38,984 nucleotides of DNA from Acidimicrobiia bacterium. GTDB taxonomy: Bacteria > Actinomycetota > Acidimicrobiia > Spongiisociales > ZC4RG35. The stretch spans positions 1 through 38,984 of the forward strand of contig WFOA01000013.1 in the NCBI GenBank assembly GCA_015488325.1, read 5' to 3'. Each line of letters starts with the position of its first letter. Position 1 is the stretch's first letter. Shown here piece by piece: positions 1 through 7,393 of this stretch. Below the pieces are notes generated by a model. It was not told where the DNA came from. It ran no database searches and worked only from the letters and a program-made list of their open reading frames with translations. The position numbers and the translations under genes are program-made.

Positions 1-2096
1 CCCCCGCCCCCGTGGGGAATGGCGAAGGTCTTGTGGAGATTCAGATGGGAGACGTCGGCCCCCAACTCCCCGAGCCGGGCCACCCCGACGAGGGCGTTCA
101 GGTTGGCACCGTCGACGTACACCTGGCCGCCGTGGCGGTGCACGATCTCACAGATCTCGACGATCCGGGATTCGAACACCCCGTGGGTGGACGGATAGGT
201 CACCATCAGCGCGGCCAGCCGGTCGGAATGCTCTTCCGCCTTGGCGGCCAGGTCCTCCACGTCGACGTTGCCGTCCTCGTCACACGCGACAACCACCACC
301 TCCATGCCCGCCATCGCCGCCGAAGCGGCGTTGGTGCCGTGGGCTGACGAGGGGATCAGACAAACCGTCCGCTGGGAGTCGCCACGGCTACGGTGGTAGG
401 CGCGGATCATCAGCAGCCCCGTCAGCTCCCCCTGGGCACCGGAATTCGGCTGGACGCTGAAGGCGTCGTACCCGGTGATCTCGGTGAGGTAGTCGCAGAG
501 CTCGTCGATGAGCTGGCGGTATCCCCCAGCCTGGTCGAGAGGGGCGAAAGGATGAAGCCCGGTGACCTCGGGCCAGGAGATCGGCTCCATCGCCGTCGTC
601 GGGTTCAGCTTCATCGTGCACGAACCGAGGGGAATCATCGTTCGGTCGAGGGCCAGGTCCTCGTCGGCGAGCCGACGCAGGTACCGGAGCATCTCGTGTT
701 CGGAGTGGTAGCGGTGGAACACCGGATGACTCAGATAGGGGGATGTCCGACGCGCCCAACGGGGGATCCCCGACTCCGACCCATCGACCGGTCCGGCCCC
801 GAAGGCGGCGAGGACCTCCGCGACGACGGCGTCGTCGCAGGTCTCGTCGAATGCCACCGCCACCCGGTCTGCGTCCACCCGCCGCAGGTTGATGCCCCGC
901 TCCCTCGCCGCCGCCACCACCGCGTCGGCCCGCCCGGGGACCGCCACGGTGACGGTGTCGAACCAGCTGTCGGCCGACGGCTCGACACCCCGGGCCCGAA
1001 GGCCTGCCACGAAGCGCGATGTGAGCCGGTGGATCCCCTCGGCGATCCGACGGAGGCCGTCCGGGCCATGCCAGCAGGCGTAGAGGGCCGACACGACGGC
1101 CAGGAGCACCTGGGCGGTGCAGAGGTTGGAGGTGGCCCGTTCCCGGCGGATGTGCTGCTCTCGGGTCTGCAAGGTCAACCGGTAGGCGACCCGGCCGGCG
1201 GCATCCCGGGAAACCCCCACCAGCCTCCCGGGGAGATGACGGACGAACCGGTCACGGGTGGCGACGTAGGCGGCGTGGGGGCCCCCGAACCACAGAGGCA
1301 CCCCGAAGCGCTGGGTCGAGCCGACGACGATGTCGGCCCCCCACTCTCCGGGAGGGCGGAGCAGGGTGAGGGCCAGGAGATCGGTGGCGACCACGGTGAC
1401 GACCCCGGCGGTGCCGGCACGTGTCAGCAGCTCGGCGTGGTCGCGGATCCGGCCCGACGAACCCGGATAGGAGACGAGGAGCCCGAAGGCGTCGGACAGG
1501 TCGAACTCGGCCGGGTCGGCCACCTCGACGTCGAAGTCGTGGGCCTGGGCCCTGGTGCGGAGGACGGCGATCGTCTGGGGATGGGTGTCGGCGTCGACCC
1601 AGAAGATGCGACCACCCCCCTTCGAGATGCGGTGGGCCATCGCCATCGCCTCGGCGGCGGCGGTGGCCTCGTCCAGCACCGACGCGTTGGCCACGTCCAT
1701 GGCGGTGAGGTCCTCCACCATCGTCTGGAACGTGAGGAGCACCTCGAGGCGACCCTGGCTGATCTCGGGCTGGTAGGGCGTGTACGCCGTGTACCAGGCC
1801 GGGTTCTCGAGGACGTTACGGCGGATCACCGGTGGGGTAATGGTGTCGTAGTAGCCGAGGCCGATGAGGGAGCGGAACGGTCGGTTGCGCGCCATGATCG
1901 ACCGCAGCTCCTCCAGCACCTCCACCTCGTCGAGGGTCTCGGGCAGCTCCAACGGTCGGGAGGAGCGGATGGCCTCGGGGACGGCCTGGTCGACCAGGTC
2001 GCCGAGGGAGGTCGCTCCAACGACGGCGAGCATCGCATCGATCTCGGACGGCCGAGGGCCGATGTGACGGGCGGTGAACGTTCTCGGGTCCAGCAT
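1..2096 (-). CDS. gcvP: Glycine dehydrogenase (decarboxylating), P-protein; 3' end cut by window edge
   Basis: P-protein of the glycine cleavage system, a cytosolic PLP enzyme that decarboxylates glycine and passes the aminomethyl group to lipoyl-GcvH. About 698 codons are visible of a family usually near 950. The N-terminus begins [14 protein letters not shown], typical of the family. The PLP-binding segment [14 protein letters not shown] is at the extreme left of the window, with its lysine as residue 689 (bases 30-32). Other recognisable segments are [10 protein letters not shown] and QPNSGAQGE. The ATG at 2094-2096 follows a purine-rich AAGGGGTGAGG, and the frame is closed upstream by a stop at 2148. 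The ORF track misses it because the frame runs off the window. A tandem glycine riboswitch lies directly upstream, which independently confirms the identity. gcvT and gcvH are not in the window. Confidence 0.96.
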   Translation of the reverse strand, partial: MLDPRTFTARHIGPRPSEIDAMLAVVGATSLGDLVDQAVPEAIRSSRPLELPETLDEVEVLEELRSIMARNRPFRSLIGLGYYDTITPPVIRRNVLENPAWYTAYTPYQPEISQGRLEVLLTFQTMVEDLTAMDVANASVLDEATAAAEAMAMAHRISKGGGRIFWVDADTHPQTIAVLRTRAQAHDFDVEVADPAEFDLSDAFGLLVSYPGSSGRIRDHAELLTRAGTAGVVTVVATDLLALTLLRPPGEWGADIVVGSTQRFGVPLWFGGPHAAYVATRDRFVRHLPGRLVGVSRDAAGRVAYRLTLQTREQHIRRERATSNLCTAQVLLAVVSALYACWHGPDGLRRIAEGIHRLTSRFVAGLRARGVEPSADSWFDTVTVAVPGRADAVVAAARERGINLRRVDADRVAVAFDETCDDAVVAEVLAAFGAGPVDGSESGIPRWARRTSPYLSHPVFHRYHSEHEMLRYLRRLADEDLALDRTMIPLGSCTMKLNPTTAMEPISWPEVTGLHPFAPLDQAGGYRQLIDELCDYLTEITGYDAFSVQPNSGAQGELTGLLMIRAYHRSRGDSQRTVCLIPSSAHGTNAASAAMAGMEVVVVACDEDGNVDVEDLAAKAEEHSDRLAALMVTYPSTHGVFESRIVEICEIVHRHGGQVYVDGANLNALVGVARLGELGADVSHLNLHKTFAIPHGGG

Positions 2097-2118
2097 CCTC
2101 ACCCCTTGGTCGGTCGCT

Positions 2119-2286
2119 CCCCTGCTGTCCTCGAACACCTGAGAGTTTCACCCCGTACGGGGCTTGCTCCTTCGGCGGCGACGGTTCGCCTTCTCCAGCA
2201 TCGCCTCGCCGGCACGGTCCTTTGTGCCTGAGAGATTCCGGGGAGGTTGCACCTTCGGCGCCCCCGAGATCGGGGGTCTCTCCCGC
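2119..2286 (-). promoter_or_regulatory. Tandem glycine riboswitch upstream of gcvP
   Basis: Read on the minus strand, the leader holds two aptamer copies. The first runs from GCGGGAGAG through GCCGAAGGTGCAACC to ATCTCTCAGGCACAAAGGAC. The second runs from CTGGAGAAGGCG through GCCGAAGGAGCAAGCCCC to AAACTCTCAGGTG and GAGGACAGCAG. These are the hallmark conserved blocks of both glycine aptamers. In many bacteria glycine binding turns on the glycine cleavage genes. The second aptamer ends about 20 nt before the gcvP start codon, which would fit control of translation initiation as well as transcription. I see no clear intrinsic terminator between aptamer and start codon, so the mode of control is inferred. 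Confidence 0.95.
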
Positions 2287-2307
2287 ACCGGGTCGTCGGC
2301 GGTCCCG

Positions 2308-2313
2308 ATCCTA
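2308..2313 (-). promoter_or_regulatory. Candidate -10 hexamer for the gcvP riboswitch leader
   Basis: TAGGAT on the minus strand, about 20 nt before the first aptamer, fits the TANNNT pattern seen repeatedly in this window. No convincing -35 is visible. A transcript starting about 7 nt downstream would contain the whole riboswitch. Confidence 0.4.
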
Positions 2314-2347
2314 CCGGTTCGGCGGGGCGTTCCGCCCGACCGAACAA

Positions 2348-2379
2348 CCGGTTGCAACCGGCACATACACATGTGTATG
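2348..2379. repeat. Two adjacent perfect palindromes (14 bp and 16 bp), operator-like
   Basis: CCGGTTGCAACCGG (2348-2361) is a perfect 14-bp palindrome. Two bases further, CATACACATGTGTATG (2364-2379) is a perfect 16-bp palindrome; CGCATGCG follows at 2382-2389. They lie upstream of the candidate gcvP promoter in an AT-richer patch. Perfect short palindromes without a loop are typical binding sites of dimeric regulators rather than RNA hairpins. The regulator is unknown. Confidence 0.6.
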
Positions 2380-2509
2380 ATCGCATGCGTCGGTGATGCC
2401 CCCCCACATCGCCGGCACCCCCAACCCCAACGGCAGGGGTGTGCGAGGCGGACCCTGGCAGCCCGCACCCGAACAACCCCCCTGTCGTGCTCTTCGTACG
2501 AAGGGCATC

Positions 2510-2544
2510 GCGGGGCTCCGGTTCCCCCCTTGCCGGAGCCCCGC
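2510..2544. terminator. Strong hairpin downstream of ychF, terminator-like
   Basis: GCGGGGCTCCGG (2510-2521) and CCGGAGCCCCGC (2533-2544) form a perfect 12-bp stem with an 11-nt loop. It lies about 48 nt past the ychF stop codon. ACTCTTTT follows on the plus strand, but no T-run follows on the minus strand, which is the direction ychF transcription arrives from. It therefore looks like a transcription end or 3'-end stabilising hairpin without a proper U-tract for ychF. The 12-bp palindrome CTTCGTACGAAG lies just beyond it at 2492-2503. Confidence 0.55.
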
Positions 2545-2591
2545 ACTCTTTTCCGGGTCTCCGTCGCCGCAAACCGCCGTTCGGTTCCCGG

Positions 2592-3671
2592 TCACACCGA
2601 GAAACGCACCACCATGACGTCGCCTTCGGCCATGACGTAGTCCCGGCCTTCCACCCGTACACGGTTCGCCCGCTTGGCGGCGTCCCAGCCGCCGGCGTCG
2701 ACGACGTCGGCGATCGGTGCGATCTCCGCACGGATGAACCCCCGCTCCATGTCGGAGTGGATCTTGCCGGCCGCCTCGGGGGCGGTGGCTCCCCGCCGCA
2801 CCGTCCAGGCGTGGGCCTCTTTGGGTCCGAGGGTGTAGAAGGTCAACAGTCCGAGGGCTTCGTACGCCGCCCGCACCACCGTCGTCAACGCCCCCTCCCC
2901 CAGTCCCATGGCCTCGAACAGCTCCGCCCGCTCCTCCGGTGTGAGACGAGCGCCCTCCTCTTCGATCTTCACCGAGAGAGCGACGACCGTGTCGGCGGGG
3001 GAGACGGCTTCGGCCACGGCGGCGACCATCTCCTCGGCGCCGACGGTCTCTTCGTCGACGTTCACCACCCACACCACCGGGGCCAGGGTGATCGGAGCGA
3101 GATCCCGGAATGCGGCCCGTTCGGCGTCGCCCCATTCCCGGTCCCGCAGAGGTGAACCTCCGGCCAGCCATTCGGCGGCCTCGGCGATCGCCTCGGCGGC
3201 CGGCCTCTTGGCCGGATCCGCCGTCGCCTCCTTGGCGATCCGTGGTGCCCGCCTGGAGAAGACCTCGTGGTCGGCGGCGGCGAGCTCCAAGGTGAGTTCC
3301 TCTGCCTGGTCGACGGGGTCGGTCCCCGACTCGTCGGCGGGGACGGCCGGGTCGGTGAAGGCCCGCAGGACCACGACGAGGGCCTCCATCTCCCGGAGCC
3401 GACCCAGGTAGGCGCCGGCGAGTCCCCCACCGTGCCCCGGTTTGGCCATCGCCGGGAGGTCGAGGAGCTCGAGGGTGGCGTGCACCACTTTCTTCGACCC
3501 TTCCACCCGGGCCGCCTCTTCCAGACGGGGGTCGGGGACCTTGGCCACCCCGACGTTCGGTTCGGTGGTGGAGAAGGGGTGGGGCGCGGTCGGTGCGTTC
3601 AAGCCGGTGAGGGCGTTGAAGAGGGTGGTCTTTCCGGTGTTCGGTAACCCGACGATGCCGAGTCTGGCCAT
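2592..3671 (-). CDS. ychF: Ribosome-binding ATPase YchF (Obg-like ATPase)
   Basis: TRAFAC-class P-loop protein of the Obg/OLA1 group that prefers ATP and associates with ribosomes. The G1 loop is GLPNTGKTT at residues 8-16. The usual NKxD is replaced by an N-x-x-E type segment (VVNVDEE), the signature of YchF and the reason for ATP specificity. A coiled-coil region in the middle and a C-terminal TGS domain with AHAWTVRRG and HSDMERGFIRAE complete the family layout. The 359 residues match the usual length of about 363. The start MARLGIVGLPNTGKTT is standard. A TAGCCT hexamer (3681-3686, minus strand) lies 9 nt before the ATG, so the message may be almost leaderless. Confidence 0.97.
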   Translation of the reverse strand: MARLGIVGLPNTGKTTLFNALTGLNAPTAPHPFSTTEPNVGVAKVPDPRLEEAARVEGSKKVVHATLELLDLPAMAKPGHGGGLAGAYLGRLREMEALVVVLRAFTDPAVPADESGTDPVDQAEELTLELAAADHEVFSRRAPRIAKEATADPAKRPAAEAIAEAAEWLAGGSPLRDREWGDAERAAFRDLAPITLAPVVWVVNVDEETVGAEEMVAAVAEAVSPADTVVALSVKIEEEGARLTPEERAELFEAMGLGEGALTTVVRAAYEALGLLTFYTLGPKEAHAWTVRRGATAPEAAGKIHSDMERGFIRAEIAPIADVVDAGGWDAAKRANRVRVEGRDYVMAEGDVMVVRFSV

Positions 3672-3750
3672 GGGGCGAGCAGGCTAGCGACCCCCCGACT
3701 CCCTTTTGACCGCGCGAAACGCCAAATGCTGCCCGTTTATGCTGTCAAAA

Positions 3751-3891
3751 CGCCCGGGTCGGCAGTCTTCGCGCCCGGGGTCGGCAGTCTTCGCGCCCGG
3801 GGTCGGCAGTCTTCGCGCCCGGGGTTGGCAGTCTTCCTTCGCGCCGGGGGTCAGCAGTTTTCGCGCCGGGGGTCAGCAGTCTTCGCCCGGG
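3751..3891. repeat. 22-bp tandem repeat, about 6.3 copies
   Basis: The unit GCGCCCGGGGTCGGCAGTCTTC is repeated head to tail: 3751-3770 (shortened), 3771-3792, 3793-3814, 3815-3836, then a 4-nt insert CTTC, then 3841-3862, 3863-3884 and a partial copy to 3891. The last copies vary (GGTCAGCAG, AGTTTTC). There are no spacers, so it is not a CRISPR. The array fills the gap between ychF and the DsbA-like gene, and its right end forms the last codons of that gene. The flank carries a 7-bp inverted pair TTTTGAC (3704-3710) and GTCAAAA (3744-3750). Confidence 0.9.
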
Positions 3892-4526
3892 ATGCAGACC
3901 TCACCGACCGGCGCCAGGGCCGACGAGACCAGCGGCGTGATGTCCTCGGCCTTCCGATACCCGAAGGCCAGGGGGACGACCCGAACGCCGTCGCGCAGAA
4001 AGAGGGCCGGGAACCCCTCCACCCCCATCCTTCGGGCCTCGGCGAAGTCCCGCCATGCCGCCTTCCGGCTGTCGTCCCCGATGAGGGCCTCCTCGAACGC
4101 CGCCCCGTCGACGTCGGGGAATTCGGCGACGAGGTCCGGATAGACGGCCGGGTCGGTGATGTCCACCCCTTCGGCGTAAAAGGCCCGCTGGACCCGCTCG
4201 AAGAAGGGCCATGCCACCTCAGGTGCGAACTCCCGGACGACGACCACGGCCCTCGCCGGGAGCTCGGTGTCGTAGACCCAGCCCTCCCGGTCCAAGAACC
4301 CCAGTTCGAAAGGCCGACCGGTGATCTCCGAGATCTTCGTCCAGGTGTCCCTCAGGTAGCGACGCAGCCGGTCGTCGAGGACCTGAGCCGACGGACCCGG
4401 CCGCAGGCCCCCCATCAGCACCCGCACTCCGAGCCCGTGACCTTCGGCCAGCGTCGCCAGTTCCGGACCGAACCCATAGCACCACGAACACATCGGGTCG
4501 GCGACGTAGAGGAGGTGGGCGCTCAT
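3873..4526 (-). CDS. DsbA/FrnE-like thioredoxin-fold disulfide oxidoreductase
   Basis: 217-residue DsbA-family protein with a thioredoxin-fold active site C13-S-W-C16 directly after the first beta strand (LLYVADPMCSWCYGF), an inserted helical region, and the cis-proline segment VEGFPALFL near residue 175. No signal peptide is visible, so it is probably cytosolic like FrnE-type oxidoreductases rather than a periplasmic DsbA. The C-terminal tail CIPGEDC adds two further cysteines and is encoded by the end of the 22-bp tandem repeat, so it may be a recent extension. A TACGGT hexamer (4537-4542, minus strand) lies 10 nt before the ATG, back to back with the gpsA promoter. The substrate is unknown. 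Confidence 0.85.
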   Translation of the reverse strand: MSAHLLYVADPMCSWCYGFGPELATLAEGHGLGVRVLMGGLRPGPSAQVLDDRLRRYLRDTWTKISEITGRPFELGFLDREGWVYDTELPARAVVVVREFAPEVAWPFFERVQRAFYAEGVDITDPAVYPDLVAEFPDVDGAAFEEALIGDDSRKAAWRDFAEARRMGVEGFPALFLRDGVRVVPLAFGYRKAEDITPLVSSALAPVGEVCIPGEDC

Positions 4527-4581
4527 GGTCGGACCAACCGTAACCGGCCTCCGGATGTTCCCGCGTCGGGTCCGTACCCGG

Positions 4582-4587
4582 TAGCGT
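4582..4587 (+). promoter_or_regulatory. Candidate -10 hexamer of gpsA, leaderless-type
   Basis: TAGCGT ends 7 nt before the ATG at 4595. It overlaps the upstream in-frame GTG at 4586, which argues for the ATG as the true start. Confidence 0.45.
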
Positions 4588-4594
4588 GCAACCG

Positions 4595-5590
4595 ATGCGC
4601 ATCACCGTCGTGGGAGCAGGCTCCTGGGGCACGACCGTTGCCGCCTTGGCTGCCCGTTCGAACCCCACGGTCCTCTGGGCCCGCCGGGCCGAGCTCGCCG
4701 AGAACATCAACACGAGCGCCCAGAACCCCGACTACCTCCCCGGGTTCCGGCTCCCCTACGGCCTGCGCGCCACCGCCGACCTGGCCGAAGCGGTGGAGGG
4801 GGCCGAAGCGATCCTGATGGCCGTGCCTTCCCACGGATTCCGGACGGTGGCGGAGGGGATGGCGCCGGGCGTCGCCGACGACGCCCTCGTGGTCTCGCTG
4901 ACGAAGGGGATCGAACAGAAGACCCTCGCCCGGATGACCGAGGTCCTCGCCGAGGTGCTCACCGACCACGACTCCGACCGGATCGGTGTCCTCACCGGCC
5001 CCAACCTGGCCCGGGAGGTGATGGAGGGCCAGCCTGCCGCCACCGTGATCGCGATGCGCGACACCGAAGCCGCGGCCCGCCTCCAGCACGCCCTCATGGA
5101 TCCGACCTTCCGGGTGTACACGAACCCCGACGTCGTCGGGTGCGAGACTGCCGGCGCGTTGAAGAACGTGATGGCGATCGCCGCCGGGATGGCGAAGGGT
5201 CTCGGGTTCGGTCACAACACCCTCGCCGCCCTCATCACCCGGGCCTTGGCGGAGCTGACCCGGCTGGGGATCGCCCTCGGCGGCAAGCCCGAGACGTTCG
5301 CCGGGTTGGCGGGAATGGGCGATCTCATCGCCACCTGCATGTCGGACCAGTCCCGCAACAACCAGGTGGGCATGAAGCTCTCCCGGGGCCGCCGCCTCGA
5401 CGACATCATCGCCGAGATGAACATGGTGGCCGAAGGTGTGAAGACCACCGAGGCGGTGTTGGAGCTGGCTCGGCGACACCGGGTCGAGGTGCCGATCGCG
5501 ACCCAGGTGGGGAAGGTGCTGTACGAGGGCGCCCACCCTCGGGAGGCGGTCCTCACCTTGATGACGAGACGGCCGAAGGCCGAAGTCTGA
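4595..5590 (+). CDS. gpsA: NAD(P)-dependent glycerol-3-phosphate dehydrogenase
   Basis: Cytosolic enzyme that reduces dihydroxyacetone phosphate to sn-glycerol 3-phosphate, the backbone for membrane phospholipids. The N-terminal Rossmann motif is VVGAGSWGTTVA at residues 5-16. SLTKGIE, GPNLAREV and ETAGALKNVMAIAAG (catalytic lysine near residue 190) are typical, as is the C-terminal GLAGMGDLIATC. At 331 residues it is full length. I chose the ATG at 4595 over the GTG at 4586 because the GTG overlaps the likely -10 hexamer. The PPOX-family frame follows immediately after the stop codon, in the same reading frame, and an EamA transporter follows that, so this is likely the first gene of an operon. 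Confidence 0.96.
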   Translation: MRITVVGAGSWGTTVAALAARSNPTVLWARRAELAENINTSAQNPDYLPGFRLPYGLRATADLAEAVEGAEAILMAVPSHGFRTVAEGMAPGVADDALVVSLTKGIEQKTLARMTEVLAEVLTDHDSDRIGVLTGPNLAREVMEGQPAATVIAMRDTEAAARLQHALMDPTFRVYTNPDVVGCETAGALKNVMAIAAGMAKGLGFGHNTLAALITRALAELTRLGIALGGKPETFAGLAGMGDLIATCMSDQSRNNQVGMKLSRGRRLDDIIAEMNMVAEGVKTTEAVLELARRHRVEVPIATQVGKVLYEGAHPREAVLTLMTRRPKAEV

Positions 5591-5656
5591 CCTCGGCCGA
5601 AGACGCGATACCCTCCAGCCGGTGCCTCCCGAACCGCCCCTTCTCCCCGTGTCACC

Positions 5657-6277
5657 ATCCGGCGTCTTCCGGAACGTGGGCACTACGACCGGGCGACCAT
5701 CGACGCCATCCTCGACGAAGGCTTCCTGTGCCATCTGGGGCTGGTGGTCGACGGGACCCCCCGGGTCGTCCCCACCCTGTACGCCCGCCGGGACGACCAC
5801 GTGCTCATCCACGGTTCTCCGGCGGCGGCGAGCCTCCGGCATCTCCAGGGTGGCACCGAGGTGTGCATCGCCGTCACCCTGATCGACGGTCTCGTCCTTG
5901 CCCGGTCGGCCTTCCACCATTCCGCCAACTACCGGTCGGTGATCCTCTACGGGGTGCCTCGCCGCATCGACGACCTCGCCGAACGGCGGGAGGCTCTCGA
6001 CTACCTCACCGACCGTCTCGTACCGGGCCGTCTCCCCTACCTGCGTCCGATGACCGAGCGGGAGGTCCGGGCGACAACGGTGCTCGAGGTCCCGATCGAC
6101 GAGGCCTCGGCCAAGGTCCGCACCGGTCCCCCGGGCGACGACGAAGAGGACTACACCTTCCCTGTCTGGGCCGGGGTCCTGCCGCTCCGCCTGGAGCCCG
6201 GGGAGCCCATCCCCGACCCCCGCAACCTCGACGGTCTGCAGCCGCCCGACCACGTCCGGGGTTGGAAGAGGAAATGA
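5657..6277 (+). CDS. Pyridoxamine 5'-phosphate oxidase-family flavoprotein with abnormal 5' end
   Basis: PPOX-like split-barrel protein expected to bind FMN or F420. Recognisable coding starts around RRLPERGHYDR and continues through GFLCHLGLVVDGTPRVVPT, HGSPAAASLR and an RRIDDLAERREAL segment. The frame is open from the gpsA stop to 6277 but contains no ATG, GTG or TTG until GTG 5744, which is inside the domain. A leaderless-type signal TACCCT (5609-5614) places a GTG at 5622, but that GTG is in another frame; one missing base between 5622 and about 5657 would join it to the domain. I give the start of the conserved frame (ATC 5657), not a proven start codon. The next gene overlaps the stop by ATGA. 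The substrate is unknown; the family is broad. Confidence 0.7.
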   Translation: MRRLPERGHYDRATIDAILDEGFLCHLGLVVDGTPRVVPTLYARRDDHVLIHGSPAAASLRHLQGGTEVCIAVTLIDGLVLARSAFHHSANYRSVILYGVPRRIDDLAERREALDYLTDRLVPGRLPYLRPMTEREVRATTVLEVPIDEASAKVRTGPPGDDEEDYTFPVWAGVLPLRLEPGEPIPDPRNLDGLQPPDHVRGWKRK

Positions 6278-7182
6278 GTGCCGACCGCCACGCCGTGCTG
6301 TCCACGTCCGAAGGACTCAACCGGGCCGCCTTCACCCCTTTGGACTGGGCCCTGTTCCTGTCGGTGAGCCTCATCTGGGGGTCGTCGTTCCTGCTCATGG
6401 ACATCGGCCTCGACGCCTTCGCCCCCGGGGTGATCACCTGGCTGCGGGTGGCTCTCGGTGCGGCCGTGTTGAACCTGTCTCCCCGGGCCCGGGTGAAGAT
6501 CGCAACGGCCGACCGGCTGCGGCTGGTGGTGCTGTCCTTCGTCTGGGTGGCGATCCCCTTCACCCTCTTCCCCCTCGCCCAGCAGCACATCGACTCGGCA
6601 GTGGCGGGGATGCTCAACGGGGCGATGCCGCTGTTCGCCGGGACGGTCGCCGCCCTCATGCTGCGCCGCCTCCCCCGCCGTCCCCAGCTGGCCGGGCTGG
6701 TGGTCGGATTCGCCGGGGTGGTGGCGATCAGCCTGCCCACGGTCGGTGAAGGACCCAGCGAGGCCTTGGGGGTGGTGCTCGTCCTCGTCGCCACCCTCTG
6801 TTACGGGTTCGCCGTCAACATCGCCGCCCCCGTTCAGCAGCGCTACGGGTCGATGCCCCTCATGGCGAAGATGCTCGCCCTGGCCGCCGTGTGGACGGCA
6901 CCTTTCGCCGTCGTCGACCTCGGCGAGTCCGGCTTCGCCTGGGGGCCCTTCGTGGCGATCGCGATCGCCGGGGTGGTGGGGACCGGCATCGCCTTCGTCA
7001 TCATGGCCACCCTGGTCGGCCGGGTCGGCTCCACCCGGGCGTCGTTCATCACCTACCTCATCCCCGTCGTCGCCCTGGCCCTGGGTGTCGTGTTCCGGGG
7101 CGACCGGGTGACCTCCCTCGCCCTGGTCGGTGTCGCCCTCGTCATCGTCGGCGCGATCCTCGCCAGCCGTCGCGACGTCTGA
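6274..7182 (+). CDS. EamA/DMT-superfamily inner-membrane transporter
   Basis: 302-residue integral membrane protein with about ten hydrophobic helices in two EamA halves. The first half begins FLSVSLIWGSSFLLMDIGL and the second begins around LGVVLVLVATLCYGFAVN. The short charged loop RRLPRRPQ and the ending LVIVGAILASRR are typical of drug/metabolite transporter family members that export small metabolites. Its ATG overlaps the PPOX stop codon (ATGA), so it is translationally coupled to the gpsA operon. The substrate cannot be read from the sequence. It is full length for a ten-helix DMT protein. Confidence 0.9.
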   Translation: MSADRHAVLSTSEGLNRAAFTPLDWALFLSVSLIWGSSFLLMDIGLDAFAPGVITWLRVALGAAVLNLSPRARVKIATADRLRLVVLSFVWVAIPFTLFPLAQQHIDSAVAGMLNGAMPLFAGTVAALMLRRLPRRPQLAGLVVGFAGVVAISLPTVGEGPSEALGVVLVLVATLCYGFAVNIAAPVQQRYGSMPLMAKMLALAAVWTAPFAVVDLGESGFAWGPFVAIAIAGVVGTGIAFVIMATLVGRVGSTRASFITYLIPVVALALGVVFRGDRVTSLALVGVALVIVGAILASRRDV

Positions 7183-7381
7183 GCCTGCCTCTTCGCCACC
7201 GTGCGCGGACGGAAGCTCGTGACCTGCCCGGCGGATTCACCCTTCGGTCTGCGACGCCGCCGTCCCCGTTCCCCGCACCCGGCGCCGAATACGCCCTGCT
7301 CGCGGACGGAAGCAACGCCCTCATCTCCGAGTACCGACGAAACCTGCGGCCATGCGGGCATTTCTTGTCAGAGGTCGGCGA

Positions 7382-7387
7382 TATATT
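7382..7387 (+). promoter_or_regulatory. Candidate -10 hexamer of the DUF222-HNH gene
   Basis: TATATT ends 6 nt before the ATG at 7394. It lies within ATATATTGTGTATAT (7381-7395), an interrupted palindrome with 5-bp arms that could be an operator. The 210 bp upstream (7183-7393) hold nothing else recognisable except a 13-bp direct repeat CGCGGACGGAAGC at 7204 and 7301. Confidence 0.5.
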
Positions 7388-7393
7388 GTGTAT

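Noticed and set aside
393-2231. 612-residue plus-strand ORF
   Set aside because: Antisense shadow of gcvP; composition is a high-GC frame artefact and it runs into the riboswitch.
2164-2640. 158-residue plus-strand ORF between gcvP and ychF
   Set aside because: Lies over the riboswitch and the hairpin, with no start signal or domain.
3751-3891. Possible CRISPR array
   Set aside because: The 22-bp units are directly adjacent with no spacers, and no cas genes are nearby.
4523-6253. 576-residue minus-strand ORF
   Set aside because: Antisense to gpsA and the PPOX gene, which have clear motifs; Gly/Asp/His/Val-rich shadow translation.
7183-7393. Small gene or RNA in the EamA-HNH gap
   Set aside because: Only short ORFs without start signals and a 13-bp direct repeat; no tRNA or stable structure seen.
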